From Sarcophilus harrisii (Eukaryota > Chordata > Mammalia > Dasyuromorphia > Dasyuridae), in the NCBI RefSeq assembly GCF_902635505.1, contig NC_045427.1, positions 90,683,460 to 90,747,459 on the forward strand: a stretch of 64,000 nt of DNA, given 5' to 3'. Shown here in pieces: positions 22,046 through 32,812 of the stretch (the first letter of the stretch is position 1; each line of letters starts with the position of its first letter). The notes below the pieces were generated by a model that saw only the letters and a list, made by a program, of their open reading frames with translations, was not told the DNA's origin and made no database searches. The translations under genes and the position numbers were made by a program.

Positions 22046-22090
<45 letters not shown>
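22046..22090. repeat. (AG)n microsatellite
   Basis: About 22 AG units, with a looser AG/AAAG tail to about 22128. Confidence 0.96.
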
Positions 22091-22093
<3 letters not shown>

Positions 22094-22109
22094 AGAACAC
22101 AATAGAAGA

Positions 22110-22620
22110 GAGAGAGAAAGAAAGAGAACAAAACTTTTTGTTCCAAATATTTTCTCTCCCTTCCTCCTATCCCCTTCCCTAGACAGCAAGTAATCTAATA
22201 TATGTTAAACAAGTGCAATTCTTCTATCTATCTATCTATATATCTATATCTTCCACAAATATCATGCTGCACAAGGAAATTCAGATCAAAAGGAAAAGAA
22301 CGAGAAAGAAAACAAATGCAAGCAAACAATAATAAAAAGAGTGAAAATGCTATGTTGTGATCCAAACTCAGTTCTTGTTTCTCTCTTTGAGTGAGAGACC
22401 ATTGGAATTGGTTTGAATCATCTCATTGTTGAAAAGAGGTACATTTGATCATTATATAATCTTGCTGTGGCTGTGTATAATGATCTCTTGGTTCTGCTCA
22501 TTTCACTCAGCATAAGTTCATGTAAGTCTTGCCAGACCTCACTGAAATCATCCTGATAATCGTTTCTTATGAAAAATAATATTCAGTAACATTCATATAC
22601 TATAACTTATTCAGCTATTG
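22110..22620 (-). mobile_element. L1 3' end, antisense
   Basis: Plus-strand marks: 'ttccaaatattttctctccc', 'agacagcaagtaatctaatatatg', 'catgctgcacaaggaaattcagatcaaaagg', 'ttggttctgctcatttcactcagcat' and 'catatactataacttattcagc'. These are the reverse complement of the L1 3' UTR and ORF2 end. It stops abruptly at about 22620, where a sense L1 piece follows. Confidence 0.85.
22224..22251. repeat. (TATC)n short repeat
   Basis: About six TATC-like units lie inside the L1 3' UTR. Confidence 0.8.
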
Positions 22621-22639
22621 AAAGAAAGAAATATAAAGA

Positions 22640-23095
22640 ACTGTGCTAAATTTTTAACATGTCATTCCTCTATTGATAAATGGTCAAAGGATATGATCAT
22701 ACAATTTTAAGATGAAGAAGAAATTAAAGCATCTATAGTCTTTTCAAAAAATGCTCTAAATCACTACTGGATAAAGAAATGCAAATTAAAACAACTCTGA
22801 GATACTACCTCACACCCTTCAGATTGGCTAAGATAATAGGAAAAGATAATGATAAAGGTTGGAAAAAATGTAGGAAAACTAGGACACATGCTTTGCTGAT
22901 GGAGTTGTGAAATGATCCAACCATTCTGAAGAGCAATTTGGAACTATGCCCAAAGGGCTATAAAATTGTGCATGCCCTTTGACCCAGAACTATCTCTACT
23001 TGTTCTGTAACTCAAGGAAATTATAAAGGAGGGAAAAAGGATCCTCATTGCCAAAATGTTTGTTAACAACTCTTTTTGTGGTTTTTGTGGTTTTG
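22640..23095 (+). mobile_element. L1 ORF2 3' fragment, sense
   Basis: Sense ORF2 wording: 'attgataaatggtcaaaggatatg', 'agaaatgcaaattaaaacaactctgagatactacc', 'cagattggctaagataatagg', 'gaagagcaatttggaactatgcccaaagggctat'. It ends where an antisense L1 3' UTR begins. The frame is broken. Confidence 0.85.
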
Positions 23096-23099
23096 ATCC

Positions 23100-24200
23100 A
23101 AAAAATTGGATCAAAAAGGAAAAAAATGGGAAATTAAAAAATATAGAAGAAACAACAACAAAAATAGGTGAAAATATCATGTTGTGATCCACATTCAGTC
23201 CCCATAGTCCTCTCTCTGGATGCAGATGGTTCTGCCCATCAAAAATTTATTGGAATTGTCCTGAACCATCTTCATTGTTGAAAAGAGCCAAATCCATCAC
23301 AACTGATCATAACATAATCTTGTTGTTGCTGTATATAATGTTCTCTTGGTTCTACTCAATTCACTCAGCATCAGTTCATGTAAGTCTCTCCAAACCTTTC
23401 TGAAACCATCTTGCTGATAGTTTCTTATAGAACAACAATATTTCATTACATTCATATACCATAACTTATTCAGCCATTCTCCTACTGATTGATGGGCATC
23501 CACTCCATTTCTAGTTCCTTGCCATTACAAAAAAGGCTGCTACAAACATTTTTGCACAAGTAGGTCCAGTAAAGACACTGATGGATCAGAGGATATGCAC
23601 AGTTTGGTAACCCTGTGGTCTTTCCAAATTGATCTCCAGAATAGTTAGTTTACAACCCCACCAACAATGTATTAGTGTCCCAGTTTTCCCACATCCCCTT
23701 CAACATTTACCATTATGATTTTTGGTCATCTTAGTTAATTTGAGGAATGTGATATAGGACCTCAGAGTTGTCTAAATTTGCATTTCTCTAATCAATAAGG
23801 ATTTAGAGGGTTTTTTTATATATAACTATAAATGGCTTTAATTTCTTTGTAGGAATATTGTCTGTTTATGTTCTTTGATCATTTATCAATTGGAGAATGA
23901 CTGGTATTCTTATAAATCTGAGTCAATTATATATGTTGAAGAAGTGAGAACTTTATCAGAACCTTTGGATGTAACTTTTTTCTTATTTTTTGCTTCCCTT
24001 CTAATAGTGGCTGCATTGATTTTGTTTGTACAGAACCTTTTTAATTTAATGCATCAAAATTAGTCATTTTGCATTTCTTAATGTTCTCTAGTTCTTCTTT
24101 GGCCATAAATTCCTTTCTTCTCCACAGATCTGAGAAGCAGATGATCCCATGTTCTCCTAATTTGCTTGTAGTGTTACCCTTTATGTCTAAATCATGTTAT
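23100..24200 (-). mobile_element. L1 3' UTR and ORF2 end, antisense (left arm of inverted pair)
   Basis: Plus-strand marks: 'cattcagtccccatagtcctctctctggatgcagatgg', 'agttcatgtaagtctctcc', 'gatgggcatccactccatttc', 'tgtcccagttttcccacatccc' and 'tggccataaattcctttcttctcc'. It runs from the 3' UTR back into ORF2 and meets the next, sense, L1 copy at about 24200. Confidence 0.9.
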
Positions 24201-24202
24201 AT

Positions 24203-25012
24203 TAAGTTTAAAAGTTTTTGTACAAACAAAATCAATGCAGACAAGATTAGAAGGGAAGCAATAAAGTGTGAAAACATTTTTACATTCAAATGATCTGATA
24301 AAGGCCTCATTTCTAAAATATATAGAGAATTGACTCAAATTTATAAGTATTCAAGCTATTCTTCACTTGATAGGTGGTCAAAGGATATGAACAGACAATT
24401 TTCAGATGAAGAAATTAAAACTATTTGTAGCCACATGAAAGGTACTCCAAATCGCTAATAATCAGAGAAATGCAAATTTAGACAATTCTGAGATACCACT
24501 ACATTCCTGTCAGATTAGCTAAGATGACAGGAATAGATAATGATGAATGTTTGGAGGGGATGTGGTGGAACTGTGAACACATCCAACCATTCCAAAGAAC
24601 AATTTGGAACTATGCTCAAAAAGATATCAAATTGTGCATACTCTTTGATCCAGCAGGGTTTCTACTGGGCTTATATCCAAAGAGATTTGAAAGGAGGGAA
24701 CGAGACCCATATGTGCAAAAATGTTTGTGGCAGTCCTCTTTGTAGTGGCCAGAAACTGGAAACTGAGTGGATGCCCATCAGTTGGAGAATGGCTGAATAA
24801 ATTGTGGCATATGAATATTATGGAATATTATTGTTCGTTAAGAAATGACCAACAGGATGATTTCAGAGAGGCTTGGAGAGACTTACATGAACTGATGCTA
24901 AGTGAAATGAGCAGAGCCAGGAGATCTAATATACCCAGCAATAACAAGACAATATAATGATCAATTCTGATGGATATCACTCTCTTCAACAATGAGATGA
25001 TTCAACATGAAT
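24203..25012 (+). mobile_element. L1 ORF2 end and 3' UTR start, sense (right arm of inverted pair)
   Basis: Sense wording: 'tacaaacaaaatcaatgcagacaagattagaaggg', 'ggtcaaaggatatgaacagacaattttcag', 'gatccagcagggtttctactgggcttatatcc', 'gtggccagaaactggaaactgagtggatgcccatc' and 'agtgaaatgagcagagccagg'. It is less diverged than most L1 pieces here. Three overlapping open frames of 73-86 codons persist at 24524-24957, but none reads through the ORF2 end. Confidence 0.9.
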
Positions 25013-25029
25013 AAAATGGACTTTTCCAT

Positions 25030-25955
25030 GTTATAAACAACGATATCTACCTAAAACCAAGAGCAAACATCTTAAATAGTGGCCCTTATTGGCTTTTCTA
25101 AAAAGAATGAGGGTAAACAAATGTTAACCTATTAGTTCTACTATTATTGAATGTAATGTTTGAAATGTTATGTGTATCAATAAGACAACAAAATTTATTG
25201 GGGTACTAACATAAATAAACAACAAAATTATTACTTTGCAGATGTGATTTTTTTAGAAAACATTAGGGTTTTTAAAATCAATGACTTAATAATCAATGAC
25301 TTCAGTAAAGTTAAAAATAAAACAAGTGCTCATTTCTATATATCGCCAACAAAATCAAGGAGGAAGAAAGAGAAATTTCATTCAAAATGCATATGTATTG
25401 CAAAATATATTTGGGAGTCTACTCAAAAAGCCTCACACAAAGAACACAAAGGACCTCATAAAAATGTTTTAGAACAAGAAAGAAATTACTTTTCATAATT
25501 ATGGAAAGGGAGAGAATTTACAAATAAACAAAGGAAACTACATCCTAGACAATAAAATTGAAAATTTTGATTATATAAAATTGAAAATAATTTCTACAAA
25601 CACAATCCATGAAGGGAAAATTATAAAAGAAGGGAAGGTGAAGAGAATAAACATTTATTATATGACAAACACTGTGCCAAGCAATTTGGAACTATCATCT
25701 AAGGTAACAAGAAAAAAAAATCTTTACAGTGATTCTTTTATAGCGGCTTCACTTCTAAGATATATAGGTAGCTTATTTAAATTAAGAATAAAATCCATTC
25801 TTCAATTGACAAATGGTCAAATTATATGAATTAGAAGATTTCAAAGGAAAAATTCAAACTCTTAGCAGCCATTAAAAAATACTTTATATTGATATTAGAG
25901 AAAGGAGAATTAAAGTAACTCTGAGATTATATCTCCCAGTCATGACATTAGTTCC
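25030..25955 (+). mobile_element. Older L1 ORF2 fragment, internally rearranged
   Basis: Decayed ORF2 wording: 'aaaaccaagagcaaacatc', 'tcagtaaagttaaaaataaaacaagtgctcatttctatatatcgccaac', 'aaatatatttgggagtctac' and 'aaattgacaaatggtcaaatt' types. Deletions and a short insert near 25640-25700 ('aaacatttattatatgacaaacactgtgcc', another old repeat) are present. Confidence 0.6.
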
Positions 25956-25959
25956 AGAG

Positions 25960-26265
25960 GCCTGGAAGCCACCAGTTCTGCCAGTTATTCAGAGGTTGGA
26001 CTCAGGCTGGGTCTGGGTTTGGGTTTGGGATTGGGCCTGGAGCTGAAGCTGTACTGGTGCCACTGGACTCCCACCCTTGTGAAATAGACATTTTTTTGCT
26101 GAGCTTCTAAGTTGCATTTGTCGGAAAAAAAATGTTTTACTCCATCATTTTGGGTATTCTAATGCTCTAAAATTCATTTAGATTGATTATTTAAAGGAAT
26201 TTGGAGCAGTTGGGGGAGAGGTTGGAAAAGTTCTGCCTTTATTCTATCATCTTGGCTCTGTCTTT
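25960..26265 (-). mobile_element. L1 5'-end (5' UTR) fragment, antisense
   Basis: Its right edge reads 'ctgcctttattctatcatcttggctctg', the reverse complement of the 'agccaagatgg...aaggcag' start of marsupial L1. It contains a GGGTTTGG/GGGCCTGG-rich block near 26005-26045 and is more GC-rich than the rest of the area. Only the 5' part is present, which is unusual because L1 inserts usually lack it. Confidence 0.55.
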
Positions 26266-26689
26266 TTAGTTTTCATTTTAAAAGGGTATTTTGAATGGAG
26301 AAATATATCAACTATATTTGACCAAAAATGAAGTAAACATAAACATTTATGATGTATGATAAATATAAGCATAGACCTGTGCTATTTCCTTGATGTTGCT
26401 GTCATTTCCCTCAAGATCTACCTCAAGATAGAGATATTTTAAATTTCCTTAATTTCAGAAAGATTGTGGCATTTTCCTGCCAAATTGAAAGGTCTTTGTT
26501 TTTCTTAGAAACATGTTTTTTTTGATCCCTGCTATCATTTTTTATCTTTAATAACCCAAAGTTATTTCTCCACCAAAATCCCTTTGACCAAGGTTTCATG
26601 TTAATGACAACACAATTAGAAACCAAGGACTATGCTGTTAATTTTTAAACTATTTTATCTTAACACAACTTTTTCTCTTACTATGTGCT

Positions 26690-26850
26690 CTCTTCCCCTA
26701 GAATGTCATCCCTCCTGCTCTCTGCTAAAAATATTCCTACTTATCTTTCATCCTTGCATATCAAGTTGGATCTGCCGAATGAAATCTTCTCTAATGATTC
26801 TATTTCACACTCAGCTTTCTTTCTACTTGGAACTCCTACCACTTGTATAA
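26690..26850 (+). mobile_element. L2 fragment
   Basis: 'cctagaatgtcatccctcctgctctctgc', 'gatctgccgaatgaaatcttctctaatgattc' and 'ggaactcctaccacttgtataa' are the 'ctggaatgtcctccctcctc...gaagccttccctgattc' part of L2. Confidence 0.6.
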
Positions 26851-26859
26851 TTTCAATTC

Positions 26860-26975
26860 AACTCAACTAACTTTTATTAAGTATCTATCATAAGCAAGAA
26901 ATTATGTTAAGCAAATGGGATGTAAAGAAAAAAATGGAAGTACTTGGATTTTAGCTTATATTATAAGCTCTTCCA
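26860..26975. mobile_element. Old 'cttttattaagtatctatcat' repeat piece
   Basis: The order 'actaacttttattaagtatctatcataagcaagaaattatgttaagc' matches the same ancient repeat as the pieces near 12390 and 43590. Confidence 0.45.
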
Positions 26976-27177
26976 ATATGTAAGCAAAAAAAAAATCAAT
27001 TTCAAGACAGCACTAACACCTCAGGAAAAGAAGTATAAGATTAGGTCCTATTATGAGATGTCATCTGAGTTGGGCTATGAAGAAATTTGGGCCTTATCAT
27101 AATTTGATGTGAGGACAGAAAAATTCAAAGATGGGGAGGGAAAGCATAGGAGCAGCAGTTGGAATTTCATGTACAGG

Positions 27178-27412
27178 CAACAGTTAGCACAGTGGATAAA
27201 ATGTGGAACCTGGAGTCAGAAAGAACTGAGGTCAAAGCCATTCTCTAACAACATGACCCTTGGCTGGTGGCTGAATATTTCTGCCATAGTTTCCTTATCT
27301 GTAAAATGGGGATAATAATGTACCTTCTTCCCAGGATTGTTTTGAAGGTAAATTAAATATTTGTAAAGAGTTTTGTGAATTAAAGTGGTATATAAATGCT
27401 TGCTATTATTAC
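27178..27412 (+). mobile_element. MIR/CORE-type SINE, full length
   Basis: The complete order is visible: head 'gcaacagttagcacagtggataaaatgtggaacctggagtcagaaagaactgaggtcaaagcc', body 'aacaacatgacccttgg', 'gtttccttatctgtaaaatggggataataatg' and tail 'gtaaagagttttgtgaattaaagtggtatataaatgcttgctattatt'. The A- and B-box regions are recognisable but mutated. Confidence 0.85.
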
Positions 27413-27414
27413 CA

Positions 27415-27700
27415 GAATCATTATAAATGGAGGTTACTGGAACAGGCAAGAAATAATATGATTTGAAAGACATCAAAATTAGATTGCTGTATTTTTTGAA
27501 TGTCTGTATAGAGAGTTTATATTTTATCCCAAAATTCATAGAGAGCTAATAAATCTATTTGTGTTTGGGAAACATCAAATTGACAATTGTGTCAAGGGTG
27601 TATGAGAGAGTGAAGGTACTAGAAGCAGGATTCAATAAGAAAGTATCAGAAAGAGAAAAGGATATGTGTAAGAGACATAAAGTTACAAGATCTCAGAATC
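27415..27700 (-). mobile_element. Possible antisense L2 fragment
   Basis: 'gaggttactggaacaggcaagaaataatatgatttgaaagac' and nearby wording loosely follow antisense L2. This is a weak call. Confidence 0.25.
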
Positions 27701-28685
27701 ATACTAATTTTCAGAGGGGGAGAGGCAGGTAGCAGAGGATGACGTCATTATCACTCTGGTTTAAGAAGTGTTCAATTTAAAACTTCAAAATACATACCTC
27801 TTTCCCATTTCTTTTGACTGAGACCTTGCATGTCAAATTGCATCCCAGAGAGACTTTTTTTTTCCACAGGCCAGTTATAGATCCTGACAGGAGGCGATTA
27901 CTGTAAAACTGCTGACAGACACTTATCTCAAGCACTGCTCATGGGTACCATTAAAGATGCCAATTCAGTTAAAAAACATGGACAATCTCTTTGCCAGGCA
28001 CTCAGTAGAAGGCAGATGTGTGCACTTGTTTTCTTTACTAAGTAGAGCTTACAATCAAGCAAATACATAGGCAGGCAGAGGGAAACTTTTAAAATATTCC
28101 ATAAATTCAGTGCAAAAGCAAGATCTGCCTGAGGTTCTATTGAATAATTCAGTGATTTTGACTCCTAGGTGCTGAGAACCTTCCAATAGAAAAATCCAGC
28201 AGAATGTATGATGGACTCTTATATCTGGAGATTTTCTTTAATGTTTCAGAAGAACATGATACACAGTAGATATAATAGTGTTTAACCAGTCTGCTTGGTC
28301 TATTGGGACTTTGGCTTCAGGTAACAAATATTTTCTTTTTTTCTTATTTTCTCCTACCAAAAAAACCTTTTATTTTAGGATAATAGACATTTAGTCTTTT
28401 CAATTACTATTCCCCACAACAGGCATAAATATGTAGAGTAACATGCTTTTTAATCAGACAATTTGAGAAACAAATGAGCTATTTCTCAATTCAGAATAAA
28501 GAGGAAATCATTCAAGCTGCTTGCTTCCCATCATGGTATGAATGGTTTCTCTGCATCACTTCTGATAATTGCAGAGATGTTAAATGGCAATTTAACAGAA
28601 TACAATTATAATAGCTGCCCCTGAGTCACTAAGGCTTCCAAGGCCAGGTCAATAAACCCTGAGCTTCAAGCAGTGTTAGATGGAA
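27701..28685. other. Unassigned, non-repetitive stretch
   Basis: No repeat or gene is recognised over nearly 1 kb. Sub-blocks at 27850-28110 and 28490-28680 have even composition and homeodomain- and AP-1-like words (ggcaatttaac, ctgagtcac). They could be conserved regulatory DNA, but this is untested. Confidence 0.35.
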
Positions 28686-28689
28686 GCAT

Positions 28690-28862
28690 TGGATCACACA
28701 TTTAAACTTAGAAAGGACCTTTAGAGATTCTCACATTCAACCTCTTTATTTTACAGATGAGGAAACTGAGGAATGAAGAAAGTAAGTGGCATCAGGAATC
28801 ACATAGCTATTAATTTTCTGTGGCAGGATTTAAACTAGGTTTTATCTGAACTTTGATATTCT
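28690..28862 (-). mobile_element. MIR-type SINE
   Basis: 'ttattttacagatgaggaaactgaggaatgaagaaagtaagtggc', 'gaatcacatagctatta' and 'ggcaggatttaaactaggt' are the antisense MIR core and head. Confidence 0.75.
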
Positions 28863-29057
28863 TTTTAATACAATGAAATTCTGGTACAGCTAAAGAATAT
28901 TCCAATTGCCTGAAATAACACCATAACATATTTGTTCCTCTGGAGATTTTTTCTTTTAAGATTTCTTTATGATAATACTAATTCCCCTGGGAGAAGTTAT
29001 CTGTTAATTTATTAGTGCAAATGAATTTAACAGATCTTACTTAAATTGACTACTTAA

Positions 29058-29265
29058 TCATAATAGCTAGCATTCATGTATGTAGTGCTTTATGGTTTTA
29101 CAAAGTGCTTTGCACTTATTCTCATTTTATTCTCTCACCAAAGAGAGTTAGGTGATATTAAATATTATTTGTTTAAGGTCACACAGCCAGTATTTGAAGC
29201 CAGATTTGAATTCAGATCTTCCTAAATTCTTATTCAGCATTTTATTCATCACACTAACTAGTAGC
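29058..29265 (-). mobile_element. MIR-type SINE, near full length
   Basis: 'taatagctagcattcatgtatgtagtgctttatgg', 'tttacaaagtgctttgcacttattctcattttattc', 'aaggtcacacagccagtatttgaagccagatttgaattcagatcttcc' give the whole antisense order from tail to head. Confidence 0.85.
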
Positions 29266-30940
29266 TATAATTAAGAACTAGGTCTTGTTAGTATGTAAAT
29301 AGTTCAGCTTGGGCTATAGACATTTAAAAGGATAAACTGAAAATGGGCATAAAAAGATTAAACAAATAAACTGCAATGTTTTCACAGAATTTTTTTAGGG
29401 TTTATCTTATATACCATCTTCTGCAAAACAACACTTGCACATTTACTTAATTGTAATCATGTTATTAGAACACTTTTAGAACTAGAAGGTATCTTTAAGC
29501 TTATTAAGCCATTACGTTCCTCCTTTTGTCTCTTCCCAAAGAAAATGTTTATTTTAGGGTAGCAAACGTTCCAGAAAATTCAAATTATTCAAGCACTTTC
29601 TGTACCATCATTAATATTTGTTATGCATCTTCAGTGTCCTTTGGGGAACTAAAGGCTATAGGTAGATCATTCATCATATTAGTACACGTTCATATTAGAA
29701 GGAAATTAGGATTAGGCAAGACTTGAATGCCAGTCCAGATATCACTCTTAGAATAGATCTTAAGGGTCCAAGCAAATAATGAGAGCTATGGAGTAAGCTA
29801 TTGTTCTTTTGGAGACTTTAAATTATTATGTGTCTTGCCCTACTTTATATCACTGAGACTGTTTACACAAAGGAAGAACAATATGCATGATTCCCCTACA
29901 GTGTTAGGTCAAGCCTTGAAGTTGACCCTGGTCTGTAATGTTTGAAGGTCGTCAAATTACCCCTTATGGCTGTTATTAATTGATGTAGTTGAGATGATTC
30001 TTAGGGCTCAGTACACAAAAGTATACCAACAATCACTCTCCAGCTTTTTCAAGCATTTCTCCAAAGGTACAAAAAAATATTTCTATTAGTTTCATTATTA
30101 AAACCAATTTTCATAAAGTTTGAGACACAGAGATTGCTACTTCACAAAAGATGAAACTTTTTTTTTGTAACAAAAAACCTTTTTCAAAAAAAACAGCTGA
30201 TATGAACTATTAGCAAGGGACTGATTGCCAGCAAGAAGATTCTTTGGATAAACCAAAAACCTAAGAAAAACAGAATCTATTGACTCTGTCTACAGCAGCT
30301 GGCATGCAATTAAAGCAATATATTTAAAAGGGGAAGAGAGGAAATAGGATGGAACAAGGTAACAACGTGAATTTTTCAAAGTTATATTTTATTAACGCAT
30401 ATATTTTAGTCCCAGATAATTTGATTTTCCATGGCATGTGAGCATTTATTTTGTGATAAAAATTTGTTTTGTGCTCCATAGTAAATGGTCAAAGTCTCCA
30501 GTAGATAGTATAACACAGAAGCCTGGTCCTAGCTCAGTTCAGAAGCTTCTATAAATTTTTTCTTTGGCTGCAGGAGATTCTAAAAGATGGCATACACAAG
30601 CCTGAGAATACTTAGTGAAATGTAATGTAAAGTCTCTTATTCTTTTCCCATTAAAGAACAGCAGACTACAATAGTGGTTGCATAAGCCTGAGAACTAGTT
30701 ACTGGAGTGCGAAAAATATTGGCTATGGTTTCCTATAATACCAAGTCAAAGGCATTTCAACCATGAAACTTGGCCCGGTGTAGTATTTTATGTGCTTCTT
30801 TCCTCTTATATTTTATATGATCTATTTCATATGTCCTGTACTGAAAGGACCTTCCTTCTGAGGGGAAGGCAACAATGGTGAAAGCAATACATTTAGGACC
30901 TTAGGATTTTAGAATTCAAAGGGTACTTGGAGTTCATCTA
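29266..30940. other. Unassigned stretch
   Basis: No gene or clear repeat. A block at about 30180-30360 is non-repetitive and contains E-box words (cagctg at 30195 and 30297) and AT-rich homeodomain-like words. It is a regulatory candidate only by appearance. Confidence 0.35.
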
Positions 30941-30943
30941 CTT

Positions 30944-31092
30944 TAGAAGCATTAAATATATGGTCCATGGACTGCCTATAGCCCACAACACTTTCAAATG
31001 TAGGTCAAACAAGATTAAAATATAGTTCCTGTGTGGTTTTAATATTTTGCTGCATTTTTGAAAAAGGAAATGTATTAAAATGTTGTTTTCTA
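30944..31092 (+). mobile_element. hAT-type MITE, old copy
   Basis: 'atggtccatggactgcctatagcccacaacactttcaaatgtaggtc', 'caagattaaaatatag' and 'aatattttgctgcattttt' match the internal order of the same hAT family as the copy at 13613. The ends are worn. Confidence 0.5.
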
Positions 31093-31104
31093 AGTTTTTC
31101 TGAT

Positions 31105-31545
31105 AAATTTATTTATTTTTAATCCACATTATTTTATGAATCACGTTAGGAGAGAAAAATCAGATCAAAAGCCAAAAAAATGCAAAAGATTAAAAAATAG
31201 AAAAAATAAGTAAACATAGCATGCATTGATTTACATTTAGTCTCCCTGGTTCTTTTTCTGAAAGCAGTTGACATTTTCTGTCCAAAATCAATTGGGATTG
31301 CTTTGGATCACTGAACTGCTGAGAAGAACCAAATCTTTCATAGGTGATTATTATACATTCTTACTGTTATTGTATATAATGTAATGTATTCCTGGTTCTG
31401 CTTTTTTCACTTAGCATCAGTTTGTATAAATCTTTCCAGACCTTTCTAAAATCAGGTTGTTCATCATTTTTATAGTACAATAATATTCCATTATCTTTAT
31501 AAACCACAACTTATTCAGCCATCCCCCATTTGATGGGCCTTCTAA
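31105..31545 (-). mobile_element. L1 3' end, antisense
   Basis: Plus-strand marks: a T-rich tail near 31105-31130, 'gagaaaaatcagatcaaaagcc', 'ttgatttacatttagtctcc', 'tcctggttctgcttttttcacttagcatcag' and 'cttattcagccatcccccatttgatgggc'. It is truncated at ORF2. Confidence 0.85.
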
Positions 31546-31549
31546 ATTA

Positions 31550-32425
31550 ATATACATATATAAGATTCAAAAACATGTTGTATGGCCATTGCTTTTGTTA
31601 GAATGTGACATGACTGATCATTTTACTCTCCCATTCTATGATGGAATCCCTTCTACAATAGGAAGGACAATATTGTCAGAATTAGATACAAGATTTTAAT
31701 AATACCTCAGCTCTCAATGTAGATAGTAGTCTGTTACATTATCCCTATTTTGTTAATTTTAATAAATTCCACCAAATCCCACCAAAGAGTTCTCTCAAAA
31801 CAGACTCAGTCCCTAGCCCCCAAGCCATATTAACAACAGGGAAGTCTTCTTGCTGATTATTCATAGATTTGAGTTGGGGGCTTATATTTAATTTTTTTAT
31901 TTGATCCAGCTGATGATAATGAGTAATCCACGTAGGGATTAAAAAACTCCAACAACATCATCAATAACTCAGAAATAATGGCAAGGAAAGTGACAGCTAT
32001 GTCCATTCAAGTATCCAACTCAGGTCTTTAAATGTAAATAGGCTAACTAGTATCTTCCAACTTTCCTCATGGCCCCCTTCCACTAACTGGAAATATGATG
32101 GTTATTAACATTGTAGGTATCATGACACATTGACAGAACTCATCAAAGGAGAAGACTACCAAACTTAAGGGGCAGAAGATAGCTGGATGCTTAGTAAATG
32201 AGTGATTCTGAGTAAGTTGGAAATGTGATCGACTGGGGAGAGTGCTGGCTCTGGAACCATAATCATCTTCAAATCAACTTTTCCTTGTTTTTATAAGAGA
32301 CCTTTATCACTTGAAGGAATTATTTCTCATTTTTAGCCCTATATTGAGATATTACTGTTACATGTTATCCTCTCCCAGAATCGGCTATTATGTCAGAATT
32401 GCAGTTTCGGATTCAGAAATGCTGA
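31550..32425. other. Unassigned stretch
   Basis: No gene or repeat recognised. Confidence 0.35.
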
Positions 32426-32429
32426 TTGA

Positions 32430-32700
32430 CTTTCTGATAGTATGGCATGGTAGATAAAGTAATGAATTTAAACTCAGTAGAACTTGGTTCAAATATCCTT
32501 TCTGACATTTATTATCTTTATTACTATGGGCAAACAACCTCTGAAAGTCTGTTTTTTTTTCTTTGAAAAAGAGGAATAATTATCTATATAATACCAATTT
32601 TAACTGGTCTGTTATAAAGCTAATATGACTTAGTGTAAAGCATTTGGTAAACCTCAAAGTGATACAGAAATATAATTTATTTATTACTGTTATTATTGTA
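32430..32700 (+). mobile_element. MIR/CORE-type SINE, full length
   Basis: 'tggcatggtagataaagtaatgaatttaaactcagtagaacttggttcaaatatcc', 'gacatttattatctttattactatgggcaaac', 'ctgttataaagctaatatgacttagtgtaaagcatttggtaaacctcaaag' and 'ttattactgttattattgt' give the full sense order. Confidence 0.8.
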
Positions 32701-32704
32701 TTCA

Positions 32705-32812
32705 CACTATATAGTAAATTCCTTGAGGACAGTATATGTATTTTCTTTGAATCCCTCTAAGCACCTAACCATATGGTTGGGCACAAGTAAATAATAAATT
32801 ATGCAATAGAAG
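32705..32812 (+). mobile_element. L2 3'-tail remnant
   Basis: 'agtaaattccttgaggacagtatatgtattttctttgaatccctctaagcacctaacc' and 'tgggcacaagtaaataataaa' follow the L2 tail. Confidence 0.65.

Noticed and set aside
24540-24957. Overlapping plus-strand open frames of 73-86 codons
   Set aside because: They are pieces of the L1 ORF2 C-terminus in shifted frames and not host genes.
23100-25012. Single L1 with a twin-priming 5' inversion
   Set aside because: Both arms contain the same ORF2 end and 3' UTR region. Twin priming would give non-overlapping parts of one L1, so two insertions are more likely.
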